Below, one piece after another: positions 48,325 through 58,221 of a DNA stretch of 64,000 bases. The DNA comes from Ponticoccus litoralis (GTDB taxonomy: Bacteria; Pseudomonadota; Alphaproteobacteria; Rhodobacterales; Rhodobacteraceae), in contig NZ_JBDNCH010000004.1 in assembly GCF_039769985.1 (NCBI RefSeq), positions 434,001-498,000 on the forward strand, read 5' to 3'. Every line of letters starts with the position of its first letter. Within the stretch, counting starts at the first letter, position 1. A program made the translations under genes and the position numbers. Under the pieces are notes generated by a model. It saw only the letters and a list, made by a program, of their open reading frames with translations. It searched no databases and was not told where the DNA came from.

Positions 48325-49313
48325 TCAGGTGTCATCCTTCGAATTTACATCTGTAAACTCGGCGTAGGATTTCTTTATGATTTCCTCGAGATTGCTCTCG
48401 AGCCAGGTCGCGAAATCGGCGTTTACACCGGATTTCTTGACCGACATGGACAGGCTGCCTCGCCCTGCCTTGATGACCACGCCCTCCATGGGGGTGATTT
48501 CTCGGGGACCATGGCTCCCTTTGGTTCCACGCTTGAGCGCTTCCCTGACAAGCGCATCCAGGCGTTCGTCAGAGGTCAACGCAGGGCTCATCCTCGCCAG
48601 GGCGCCAAGCGCGACCGCTTCGGTCAGCTTGCGATCAAGGAACAGCTGGGCCAGTTCCGTCCATCTGGGCCGAGCCGGATTTTGGCGCCGGGCCAATCGA
48701 ATCGCCAACCGCCGACGGGACGTTCTGCGTCACCTTGGTCAGGTGGGAATGCCCCGATGCGGACAGGTTCAGAACCTGCCGCACGGTCGCGCCTTCATGG
48801 CCGGCGGCCTCGGATGGCCTCGGCGAAACGGGCCTTTTCGTAGAACGACAGGTTGCGCCGCGCCGCGTTCTCCAGCCCCTTGGCCAGCAAGGCCGTGGCG
48901 TCATCAAGATCCTGAACATTGGCCCGGACCTTGATGCCGAGTTCGCGGCAGGCCTTCAGGCGGCGGCGGCCATAGATGGCTTCAAAGCGCCCCTCTGCCG
49001 TCTTGGAGCGCCGCACGAGGATCGGCACCTGCTGACCGCCATCGCGGATGCTGGTCTTGAGGGCCTCGAAGCCATCGTCGCTTTCTTCGGTGTTTACAGC
49101 TGTAAACTCATCCAGCCGGTCCTTGGGGCCCCAGTCATCGATCAGCCCGGGATCGATCTCGCGGATCGAGGCCAGAGACCCCTGCAAGGCCCCCGGGGCG
49201 GGTGCGCTTGTCTTCGGCGCGCGCTCTTTCGAGGCATTGCCTGACCGCGCAATGGTACTGGCAATGCCGGACATGTCGCGAAGGGTTTTCCGTGCCATTA
49301 CTGACGTCCCCAT
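48325..49313 (-). CDS. repB: Partition protein RepB (ParB-like), frame interrupted twice
   Basis: Corrected length is 323-328 residues. The ParB domain shows VPILVRRS and FEAIYGRRRLKACRELGIKV, then an HTH in GATVRQVLNLSASGHSHLTKV. Breaks are at CCTCGG (48808-48813), restoring FAEAIRAAGHEGAT, and at CGAGCCG (48671-48677), restoring KSGRPRWTELAQLFLDRK. Starts at 49313 or 49298 are possible; the latter overlaps the repA stop as TAATG. It binds parS and works with RepA in segregation and copy control. Confidence 0.85.
48343..48358. other. parS-like site at the 3' end of repB
   Basis: ATTTACATCTGTAAAC differs from the 16-bp parS palindrome GTTTACAGCTGTAAAC at two positions. It lies in the last codons of repB. 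It may be a weaker centromere or decoy site. Confidence 0.5.
49092..49107. other. parS centromere site inside repB
   Basis: GTTTACAGCTGTAAAC is a perfect palindrome and fits the repABC parS consensus GTTNNCNGCNGNNAAC. It lies within the repB coding sequence, where it encodes FTAVNTE. Confidence 0.8.
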
Positions 49314-50482
49314 GATTGCTGGATCATCGTCTCGACCTCGTGCCCGACCGCATCCACCGACCCCTTTGCACGGTCGTAGGTCGCGCGGGTCATCTCGGAC
49401 CGCACGACCTCGTAGATCGACTGTTTCAGCATGGTTGCGTCGCTGATCGCGGTGCTCTTCAGGGCGGTCGCGGACATGACCCGATCCTGAAACAGGGCGC
49501 GCATGAAAGAGGTCAGCTGCTGCGACGGGACGTCCGTCGGTTCGTCCCGGGTGATCAGGAATTTGAAATGATCGTACTGAAGCGTCGCCCCGGCGTCCTC
49601 GATCACGCCCATGTAGGCGCCCGCCAGTTCGAGGAACTGCGCGGTCGACGAGACGTCCAGCATCGAGGGGGTCAGCGGCACGATCAGAGAGCTTGCAGCC
49701 GCCATCCCGGCGATGGTCAGGAAGCCCAGCTGCGGCGGGCTATCCATGAGGACCAGGTCGAAATCGTCCTCGACCTGCGACAGGGCGTTTCGGATGCGGG
49801 TGAAGAACGGCTGGTCGGGGTTCGAATGCACCGCGGATTCGGTTTCGAACTCGGACAGCATCAGCCGCGACGGCGCAATTGACAGGCCCGGGAAATAGGT
49901 GGGGACCACGACATCCGCCATGCTGACGGGTTCGTCATAGCGGATCGCGTCATAGACCGTCAGCCCGTCGAAATCGATCTCGGGGCTGATGCCGCACATG
50001 GAGGTCAGCGACCCTTGCGGGTCGAGGTCGACCACCAGAACGCGGTAGCCGCGAAGGGCGAAATAGTGGGCAAGGTGGATGGTTGTCGTGCTCTTGCTGG
50101 AGCCGCCCTTGAAGTTCATCAACTGCCAGACCTGCAGCTTCTCGTCCCCGGACCGACGCGGCAGGTAGCGGCCTTTCTTGCGGGACGACTTTTCCAGGAT
50201 CTCGCGCGCGTTCCAGATCTCTTGCGCCGTGTAATAGCGCCGCCCGCCACGAACGTCTTCAGGTTCGGGGATCGTACCTTCGGCATGCACCTTGCGCATG
50301 AACTGGCCAGAGACCCCAAGCAGCTCTGCCGCTTCCGGCGCCGAAAAAGAGCGTAGCGATTTTGTGCTGTCTGGGGCAAAAGCAGAGAGGAGATGTTCCC
50401 GGATTGCGGCATTCAACCGTTCGGAAATATCCGTCGCGAGCGCCGACGGCTTCTCGCTTGCCAGTGGTGTCACAGGAATCAT
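49298..50482 (-). CDS. repA: Partition ATPase RepA (ParA-like)
   Basis: A 394-residue RepA. The N-terminal HTH is near residues 45-95 (SAPEAAELLGVSGQFMRKVHAEG). The deviant Walker A is NFKGGSSKSTTTIHLAHYFALRG, and DLVLMDSPPQLGFLTIAG carries the Walker B aspartate. It drives plasmid segregation and autorepresses repABC with RepB. The gene order repA-repB-repC on the minus strand is standard. The frame is intact. Confidence 0.92.
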   Translation of the reverse strand: MIPVTPLASEKPSALATDISERLNAAIREHLLSAFAPDSTKSLRSFSAPEAAELLGVSGQFMRKVHAEGTIPEPEDVRGGRRYYTAQEIWNAREILEKSSRKKGRYLPRRSGDEKLQVWQLMNFKGGSSKSTTTIHLAHYFALRGYRVLVVDLDPQGSLTSMCGISPEIDFDGLTVYDAIRYDEPVSMADVVVPTYFPGLSIAPSRLMLSEFETESAVHSNPDQPFFTRIRNALSQVEDDFDLVLMDSPPQLGFLTIAGMAAASSLIVPLTPSMLDVSSTAQFLELAGAYMGVIEDAGATLQYDHFKFLITRDEPTDVPSQQLTSFMRALFQDRVMSATALKSTAISDATMLKQSIYEVVRSEMTRATYDRAKGSVDAVGHEVETMIQQSWGRQ

Positions 50483-50629
50483 CTAGTTGCCCCAAATTCG
50501 AAAATGTGGCCTTTTCCACGCCACTTTGGGGTAAGAGCATTGATTCAAGAGGCTAAGTCAAGAATTTTCCTCGATATAGTGCCCATTTAAACCGCGCGTG
50601 CCTAGGGCTGTCGCCGGGCTTCATTCTGC

Positions 50630-50645
50630 GTTTACAGCTGTAAAC
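50630..50645. other. parS centromere site upstream of repA
   Basis: GTTTACAGCTGTAAAC, identical to the site at 49092, about 150 bp before the repA start. The typical position for parS in several repABC families, and close to the repABC promoter. Confidence 0.82.
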
Positions 50646-51466
50646 TCGCGGGCAGAGGCCAGACCTTCGACAACGCGCTGCGAGGTTTCGGCATGGCGGG
50701 GCCATGCGGGGTCTCGAAATCGCTACCTGCTATTCATGTCGGGATAGGGGGGCGCTGGCAAGGCCCCTCGGCAAACGGGCAGGGCAAGGCCTGAAAAATG
50801 TCCGCCAATCCGCAGTACCGGTGCGATCATCGGCGGAGATACCTTTGAAAGCGGCCATAGCCGCAAGAGGCGCCTTAAGGCGGAGGATCTGTGCCGGGCA
50901 GGGGGGCATGGGGCCGGGGCAAAGGGCGCGCCGGACCGACCGGCTGGTCCGGCGTGGGACGGGGCCATATGATCCAAGATCGGCCGGGCAATATCCCCGG
51001 TCTGTCCGACCGCGCGGAAGGGCCGGGCGCTCAGGCGATCGCATACTCTGAACCGGGCGCTGTCTTGGCTTCTGGCAGAAGGCGAGGCGCCGAAAAGCTG
51101 CCTCAGGCCGGAAAAATGCCGTTGAAATCGCCCCTGTTGCATCGCGAAGGGGCCGGATTGGGTAATTTCACGCGATTTCAGTCGGTTATCTTCATCAGTG
51201 AGTGTGTTGCCTTCAATGTGGCCCTTGTCCCGGGAGATTCAGAGGTGACAGCCCTCCGGCGGTGAGCCGGGGTTCGGGACGGGTTGCGGCAGGGCCACGT
51301 TTATCCGGCAACCCCGCCGCGCCTGTCGGTCGCCGTCCCGAGCAGGGCAGGGGGCAAGGCGCCGCTCCGCGAAACCCCGGGGTCCGGCAGCACAAGGGCC
51401 GCTACCAAAGTCCTCCCTTGGGTGAGCCGCGCTTGGATGTACAGTCTTGGGCGGGAGGACGGTCAT
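50646..51466. other. 820-bp non-coding gap beyond the replication module
   Basis: Several frames are open because of GC content, but none shows a domain, signal or plausible start. Around 51120-51230 the sequence is less GC-rich and may hold the promoter of the activator gene. No insertion sequence ends or tRNA are visible. Confidence 0.4.
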
Positions 51467-53216
51467 ATGGTCGAGCGGCATCACGTCGAGGAAATTGCCG
51501 AGGTTCTGGGCGGGCGCGCGTCCGGGCGGGACAGCTACGTTGATGCCTCGTGGCGGCGCTGCGTCGAGCTCTACGGTATGGATCCGACGCGCAGCGATCC
51601 GGCCCATATCGTCACCGAAACCGAGTTCCGCCTTCACCGCGATCAGGCCGACTGGATGATCGGCGCCGCGCGATCCAGCCTGCAGGGTCTGTTCCGGCAG
51701 GTGACGGGCCAGAACTACGTGCTGCTCCTGACCGATGCCAAGGGCGTCTGCGTCGACTTCTACGGCGACGATCTGCTGGTGGACGAGTTGCGCAAGGCGG
51801 GGCTCTACCTTGGCTCCAACTGGTCCGAGGACCTTGCGGGGACCTGCGGTGTCGGCGCCTGCATCGTCACCGGCGAGCCGGTGACCGTGCATCAGGACGA
51901 TCACTTCGGGAACGCGCACACCGGGCTGTCCTGCACCGCGGCGCCGATCTACGACAGCCTCGGGCAGCTGGCGGCGGTTCTGGACATCTCGCTTTTGCGC
52001 TCTCCGGCGCCGAAGAGCAGCCAGAACCTCGCCATGTCGCTGGTGACGGCGGCGGCGCGGCGGGTCGAGATGGCGAACCTGATGGCGGCCAGCCGCCGCG
52101 AATGGGTGCTGCGGTTCTCGACCAGCCCGGAATTCCTCGACGTCGACCCCGAGGCGGCGGTCTCGCTGGACGGGGCGGGCCGCGTGATCGGCGCCACGCG
52201 CGCGGCAACGCGGATGCTGTCGGGCGGCAAGAGCCTGATCGGCGCGCGGATTGACAGCCTACTGGGGTTGAGCGTCGACGACCTGCCCGACCTGATGCGC
52301 GACCGCCCGACCGAGGACCGGGTGGTGGCGCTTGGCGATGGCGGCGCCGTCTTCGGCCACGCCATTGCGCCGCAGGCGCCCCGCCGGGCACCGGGTCAGC
52401 CGAGCGCGCCGGCCCTGCGGGCGCGCGGCGGTGTTCTGGCCACCCTCGCCGGGGGCGACCCGGCCATGACCCGGCTGCTGTCGCAGGCCGAGCGGCTGGC
52501 GCCGACGCCGGTGCCCCTGATGCTGTGCGGCGAAAGCGGCACCGGCAAGACCAAGCTGGCGCGGGCGGTGCACATGGCCTCGCGGCGCGGCGGTTTCCTC
52601 GGCTCTCGACTGTGCCGGGGCCGATGCCGAGACGCTGCGCGCGGCGCTCTCTGGTCAGACGGGCCCCGGCACGCTGCTGCTGCGCCGGGTCGAGGATCTG
52701 GCGCCCGAGGCCGCGCGTGTCCTTGCGGGTCTTCTGGATGCGCATCCCGACATGCGCCCAATCGCGACAACAGGGCAGGCCGCGTCCGAACTGTTGGCGC
52801 AGGGGAGATTGCCCGCGATGCTGTATCACAGGCTGGCCGGGGCGGTGCTGGCGCTGCCGCCCCTGCGCGAAAGGCAGGATCTTGGCTGGCTGATCGACCG
52901 CCTGCTTCGGCGCCGCGACGGCGGCGAGATGCGGCTGACCCCCTCGGCGCGGGCAGAGCTGATGGCGCGCGACTGGCCGGGCAACCTGCGGGCGCTTGGC
53001 AATACGCTGGACGTGGCCTGCGCCTTGGCGGAAACCAAGGTGATCGACCTGCCGGACCTGCCCGCCGCGCCCCGGTCCCCGGCGCCAGAGCAGGATCTGG
53101 AGGCGGTTCTGGACGCCTGCAACTGGAACATGGCCCGGGCCGCGCGCCGCCTTGGGGTCAACCGCTCGACCGTCCTGCGCCGCATCCGCAGGGAGGGGTT
53201 GCGCGCGCCCGACTGA
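51467..53216 (+). CDS. GAF/Fis-type activator (AcoR-like) with degenerate AAA+ domain, frame interrupted
   Basis: Corrected length is about 582 residues. The N-terminal GAF-type sensor has NYVLLLTDAKGVCVDFYGDD and NWSEDLAGTCGVGACIVTG, as in AcoR. A Walker A (CGESGTGKTKLAR) lies near residue 354, but the domain lacks the GAFTGA loop that contacts sigma-54, and the Walker B region reads TLLLRRVEDL. The C-terminus is a Fis HTH (ARAARRLGVNRSTVLRRI). The break at GGCTC (52601-52605) is repaired by reading GGCC. ATG 51467 follows GGGAGGA. It probably controls the downstream monooxygenase. Confidence 0.78.
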
Positions 53217-53218
53217 GG

Positions 53219-53244
53219 TGTTGCGCGGCGTTGCATGTGCAACA
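53219..53244. promoter_or_regulatory. Candidate activator site before the monooxygenase gene
   Basis: TGTTGC (53219-53224) and GCAACA (53239-53244) are inverted with a 14-nt centre, and the inner GTTGCATGTGCAAC (53230-53243) is a perfect palindrome. It lies about 110 bp before the monooxygenase start, a usual place for a Fis-type activator site. I see no clear -24/-12 sigma-54 promoter after it. Confidence 0.5.
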
Positions 53245-53356
53245 TGCTGCTTCGCAGCACCGTGTTTCCCGGGCAAACCTGCCAGATTTTCGTAGAGTCA
53301 ACGGGGGCCGTTTCGCCACTCTCCGGGTATCACATTGCCGATGAGGAGGAAACGCA

Positions 53357-55156
53357 ATGCTCGACTCGACAGTCACCGATCAGGTGCAAGAGACGCTGGA
53401 TAGCTTGAACGCCGCGCTGGAGGCAGGCGATGCCGTGGCCGCAAGCGCCCTTTTTGCCACGGACAGTTACTGGCGCGACCTGATCGCCGTCTCCTGGAAC
53501 CTGAAGACGGTGGAGGGGCCGTCCGGCGTTCAGGACATGTTGACCGCGCAACTGAATCACACCCAGCCGCGTGGCTTCGCCATTCAGCAGGGCGAGGTGC
53601 CGGGCGAAGAGGGCGGGGTCATCACCGCCTGGATCACCTTCGAGACCGCCGTCGGGCGCGGCTGGGGGCTGATGCGCCTGAAGGACGGGCGGATCTGGAC
53701 GCTGCTGACCGCGCTTCAGGAACTGAAGGGCCATGAGGAAAACCGGGGCCGCCGCCGCCCGATGGGGGCGGAACACGGCGCTGCCAAGAACCGCAAGTCC
53801 TGGAAGGAAAAGCGCGAGGCCGAGGCCGCCGAGCTGGGCTATACCGAACAGCCCTATACCGTGATCGTCGGCGGCGGGCAGGGCGGAATCGCCCTTGGTG
53901 CGCGGCTGCGGCAGCTTGGCGTGCCGACCATCGTTCTGGACAAGCACGACCGGCCCGGCGACCAGTGGCGGTCGCGTTACAAGTCGCTCTGCCTGCATGA
54001 CCCGATCTGGTACGACCATCTGCCCTACATCAAGTTCCCGGACAACTGGCCGGTCTTCACACCCAAGGACAAGGTGGGAGACTGGCTGGAGATGTACACC
54101 AAGGTGATGGAGATCAACTACTGGTCCCGCTCCGAGGTGCGAAGCGCGCAATATGACGAGGCCAGCGGCACATGGACCGTCAAGGTCAACCGCGACGGCG
54201 AAGAGGTCACGCTGCGCCCGACGCAGCTGGTGCTGGCCACGGGTATGTCGGGCAAGCCCAACCTGCCGCAGTTCCCGGGGATGGAGGATTTCGGGGGCAC
54301 GATTCAGCACAGTTCGCAGCACGACGGCCCGGATGACTGGACCGGCAAGAAGGTGGTTGTCGTGGGGTCGAACAACTCGGCCCATGACATCTGCGCCGCG
54401 CTTTGGGAGGCGGACGCCGACGTGACCATGGTTCAGCGCTCCTCGACCCATATCGTGCGCTCGGACACGCTGATGGATATCGGCCTCGGCGCGCTCTATT
54501 CCGAAGAGGCGGTGGCCAATGGCGTGACGACGGAAAAGGCCGACATGATCTTCGCCTCGCTGCCCTACCGGATCATGCACGAGTTCCAGATTCCGCTCTA
54601 CGAGCAGATGAAGGAACGCGACGCGGATTTCTATGCGGGGCTGGAAAAGGCGGGCTTCGATCTCGACTGGGGCGACGACGGGTCCGGCCTCTTCATGAAG
54701 TACCTGCGGCGCGGGTCGGGCTATTACATCGACGTCGGTGCCAGCCAGCTGATCATCGACGGCGCGGTGAGGCTGGTGAAGGGGCAGGTGGACCACTTCG
54801 ACGAGACCGGCGTGGTGCTGTCGGACGGCACACATCTGGACGCCGATCTGGTGGTCATGGCGACCGGCTATGGCAGCATGAACGGCTGGGCCGCCGATCT
54901 CATCAGCCCCGAGGTCGCGGACAAGGTCGGCAAGGTCTGGGGTCTGGGTTCGGACACCACCAAGGACCCCGGCCCCTGGGAGGGCGAGCAGCGCAACATG
55001 TGGAAACCCACCCAGCAGGAGCACCTCTGGTTCCACGGTGGCAACCTGCATCAGTCGCGGCACTATTCGCTGTATCTTGCGCTGCAGCTGAAGGCCCGGA
55101 TGGAGGGCATCGAGACCCCCGTCTACGGGTTGCAAGAGGTGCATCACCTGTCGTGA
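53357..55156 (+). CDS. Flavin-containing monooxygenase with N-terminal NTF2-like domain
   Basis: A 599-residue fusion. Residues about 1-130 form an NTF2/SnoaL-like domain (LNAALEAGDAVAASALFATDSYWRDL). The rest is a class B flavoprotein monooxygenase: FAD-binding VIVGGGQGGIALGARLRQLG near residue 172, the FGGTIQHSSQH fingerprint near 312, and the NADPH-binding VVVVGSNNSAHDICAALW. It would insert oxygen into a soft nucleophile or carbonyl substrate. GAGGAGGAA precedes the start. The activator gene upstream is the likely regulator. The frame is intact. Confidence 0.83.
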   Translation: MLDSTVTDQVQETLDSLNAALEAGDAVAASALFATDSYWRDLIAVSWNLKTVEGPSGVQDMLTAQLNHTQPRGFAIQQGEVPGEEGGVITAWITFETAVGRGWGLMRLKDGRIWTLLTALQELKGHEENRGRRRPMGAEHGAAKNRKSWKEKREAEAAELGYTEQPYTVIVGGGQGGIALGARLRQLGVPTIVLDKHDRPGDQWRSRYKSLCLHDPIWYDHLPYIKFPDNWPVFTPKDKVGDWLEMYTKVMEINYWSRSEVRSAQYDEASGTWTVKVNRDGEEVTLRPTQLVLATGMSGKPNLPQFPGMEDFGGTIQHSSQHDGPDDWTGKKVVVVGSNNSAHDICAALWEADADVTMVQRSSTHIVRSDTLMDIGLGALYSEEAVANGVTTEKADMIFASLPYRIMHEFQIPLYEQMKERDADFYAGLEKAGFDLDWGDDGSGLFMKYLRRGSGYYIDVGASQLIIDGAVRLVKGQVDHFDETGVVLSDGTHLDADLVVMATGYGSMNGWAADLISPEVADKVGKVWGLGSDTTKDPGPWEGEQRNMWKPTQQEHLWFHGGNLHQSRHYSLYLALQLKARMEGIETPVYGLQEVHHLS

Positions 55157-55389
55157 TGCGCCGATGGGGGCGCGCCGGGTCGGGCGCGCCCTCGTGCCCG
55201 GCATTCCGCTTTGCCGGGATCGGGGGCAGGATCGCCGGGCGGGGATGGCCCACAGGATCGTCCCCTTCGGCTCTGCCACGCGGTTCCGAAGTGGACGACA
55301 AAGGCAGGGGCAGGGCTCTGGCTCGCCTGCTTCAGCATGATCCCGGCCCGACCGGCTGGCGCGGAAATCGCGCCAGCCGGGGGCCCGGC

Positions 55390-56647
55390 TCAGTACCAGG
55401 TCAGCGCCGGGACGTAGGAGATCAGCAAGAGGACCAGCAGGGACACCATGTAGAATGGCAGCAGGGCCTTCACCGTCGCCCCGATCCCCACCCGCGCAAT
55501 GGCCGACGAGATGAATAGCGTCGTCCCGACCGGCGGCGTGTAAAGCCCGATCGACAGGTTGACGACCATCATCAGGCCCAGTTGCACCGGGTCCAGCCCG
55601 ATGGCCTGACCGATGCCGACGAAGATCGGCCCCAGCAGCAACACGGCGGCGGGAAGGTCGAGCACGGTGCCGATCAGCAGCATCACCACGTTCAGCGCCA
55701 TGATGACCATCCAGGGCTCCGAGAAGGTCAGGCTGACCCATTCCGCCAGATGCTGCGGCACCCGTTCAAGCGTCAGCACCCACTGCATGGTGGAGGAGGC
55801 CATGATGATGATCATCACCGCGCCCGTCATCATCACCGTGGCGACCGAGGCCTCCCACAGGACGCGCCACGACAGGTCGCGGTAGAGGATCCCGCTGACG
55901 GCCATCGCGTAGGCCACGGCCATCACGCTGACCTCGGTGGGCGTGGCGATGCCGAAGCGCAGGGTGCCGATCACGAAGACCGGCATGAACATGGCGGGCA
56001 GGGCGATGAACAGCTGGCCCTTGAAGGCGGCGAAACCCCCTTCGAGCGGCGCGCGCGGCAGGTTGCGCCGCTTGCCGACCAGCGCCACCGCACCCATCAT
56101 GCCGACCGCCAGCAGCACCCCCGGCAGGATGCCCGCGACGAAGAGGTTGACGATAGAGACGTTGGCGATCAGCCCATACAGGATCAGCGGGATCGACGGC
56201 GGGATCAGCACCGAAACGGTCGAGGAGGAGGCATTGACCGCCGCCGCAAAGGCGGGCGGATAGCCGCTGTCCTTCTGCACCGGGATCAGCGCGTTGCCAA
56301 GCGCCGTGGCATCGGCGACCGCCGAGCCCGAAACACCGCCGAACATCACCGAGCCAAGCACGGAAACCTGACCCATGCCGCCCTTGAAGCGGCCCACCAG
56401 AAGGCGCGCGATATTGACGAGGTAGGTGCCGAACCGTACCGGACATCATCAGGTTGCCGGCAAGGATGAAGAAGGGGATCGCGAGCATGGGGAAGCTCTG
56501 CGTGGGTGAATAGAGCCGCTGCGCCAGCACGGCCATGGACTTGCCGTCCAGCCAGAGTGCGCCGGCGACGCCGCCGAGGATGGCAAAACCCACCGGGACG
56601 GCGCCAAGCAGCAGCAGTACGAAGATCCAGATCATTGTCGCGGACAT
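55390..56647 (-). CDS. TRAP transporter large permease (DctM), frame interrupted
   Basis: Corrected length is 418 residues. The start VLLLLGAVPVGFAILGGVAGALW and the segment FGGVSGSAVADATALGNALI with SVLIPPSIPLILYGLI identify DctM. The frame breaks at CCGTACC (56434-56440); one base less joins AGNLMMSG to RFGTYLVNIARLLVGRF. It forms the importer with the DctQ and DctP genes upstream. The operon is divergent from the HMG-CoA lyase gene. Confidence 0.8.
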
Positions 56648-56674
56648 GGTCGGGGCTTTCCTGTCAGGGTCCGA

Positions 56675-57250
56675 TCAGCTCAGACTCGTGGGCGTGACGA
56701 GGCTCTCTTCGAGGGTCTCGTCGCGCAGGATGAGGCGCAGCAGGTCGCAGGTCGCGATCACGCTGATGCAGGCGAAGGAATAGGGCAGGCTTGCATAGCC
56801 CCAGACCTGCTTGATCCCCAGCGTCGACAGCGACTGGAAGGTCGAGGCGCGCAGGATCGGCTGGCCGCTCCAGACGATCGAGACGGCGATCACCAGCACG
56901 ATGCCCTGCACCGCGATCAGGATGAGCCGCCGCAGGGCGGGGGGCATCATGTCGGGCAGCAGCGTCACGGCGATATTGCGGTTGCGGGCCGAGGCGACCA
57001 CCAGCCCGCCGGCAACCAGCCAGGGCAGCAGCACCGCGTGGATCTCGTAGGCCATGGGGATGCCGGTCGTGAAGATGTAGCGCAGCACGACGTTCATCAG
57101 CAGCAGGGTGAACATCACGGCCATGGCCGTGACCGCGATCACCCGCGCGCTGTAGTCCAGCCCGAGGGTCAGACCGCGGCACAGCGTCAGGAGCCCGTGG
57201 ACAAGGGGGCGTTGCCGCCCCCCTGCCGCGTCCGAAGAAGACCGGGTCAT
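56675..57250 (-). CDS. TRAP transporter small permease (DctQ)
   Basis: A 191-residue protein with a polar N-terminal extension of about 35 residues and four helices (AVTAMAVMFTLLLMNVVLRY first). Its start overlaps the dctP stop by 4 bp, so in this operon, unlike others in the window, there is no hairpin between the two genes. The frame is intact. Confidence 0.8.
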   Translation of the reverse strand: MTRSSSDAAGGRQRPLVHGLLTLCRGLTLGLDYSARVIAVTAMAVMFTLLLMNVVLRYIFTTGIPMAYEIHAVLLPWLVAGGLVVASARNRNIAVTLLPDMMPPALRRLILIAVQGIVLVIAVSIVWSGQPILRASTFQSLSTLGIKQVWGYASLPYSFACISVIATCDLLRLILRDETLEESLVTPTSLS

Positions 57251-58207
57251 TGCCCTTGCGCTGCCTCGCGCAGGGCCGCGACCAGGTCGGGATAGGTTTC
57301 CGCATACTTGTCGTAGACCGAAGCCGTCGCCTCGACGAAGGCCTCGCGGTTGGCGGTCGCGAAAATTGCGCCTTCCTCTTCCATCGTCGCCTGCAGCTTG
57401 TCGTTGCCTTCCTTGTTCAGCTGACGCTGAAGGGCACCGGCCTCGCGGGTGGCGTCGGTCACGCAGGTCTGGGTCGCCTCATCCAGACCTTCCCACCATG
57501 CAAGGCCCACGACGACGGGCGAGGCCTCGTACATGTGGCCGGTCAGGGTGATGTAGGGCGTGATCTCGTGCAGCTTGGCGAAGTAGATGTTGGTCAGCGG
57601 GTTTTCCTGACCCTCGAAGACACCGGACTGAAGCGCCGAGGGCACCTCGGACCAGGCCAGCGGGGCAGGGGAGGCACCAAGCGCCTCGAAGATGTCGACC
57701 GTCATCTCTGCCGGGGGTGCGGATGCGCATGCCCGACAGATCCGCGGGTTCCAGCATGTGCTTGGACAGGTGGGTGATGTGGCGGATGCCGTTGTCCCAG
57801 TAGCCCACGACCTTCAGGCCGGACGCATGCGCGCGCTCGTCGATCAGGGCGCCGACTTCGCCGTCCACGGTCGCCCGTGCGGTTTCGAGGTCGGGGAACA
57901 GGAAGGGCAGACCCAAGAGACCGATTTCCGGCACGATCTGGCTGAAGGAGCCCTGCGAGTTGGCGGTGATCTGGATGATGCCCGCGCCGACCGAGGTCAG
58001 CATCTCCACGTCATCGCCCATGGTCGCCGAAGGCGCCACGTTGACCGAGGACCCGGTGCATTCGGTGTAAAGCTCGGCCCATTTCTCCGCCGCGATGTAA
58101 CGCGGGTTTCCGGGGTTCTCGCCGTGGGCGAAGATCACGTCTTCGGCCTGTGCGGCCCCTGCCAGCAGCAGGCTGCCCGCCAGGATCGCAGTCATCTTGG
58201 TCTTCAT
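57247..58207 (-). CDS. TRAP transporter solute-binding protein (DctP), frame interrupted
   Basis: Corrected length is 319 residues with signal peptide (MKTKMTAILAGSLLLAGAAQA). The ligand arginine lies in DLSGMRIRTP, and SGVFEGQENPLTNIYFAK follows. The frame breaks at the G-run 57713-57717; removing one base gives RTPAEMTVDIFEALGASPAPL. A carboxylate ligand is expected. The operon genes downstream of the regulator suggest a hydroxy-acid such as mevalonate, which is an inference. Confidence 0.8.
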
Positions 58208-58221
58208 GTCTCACTCCTCCG

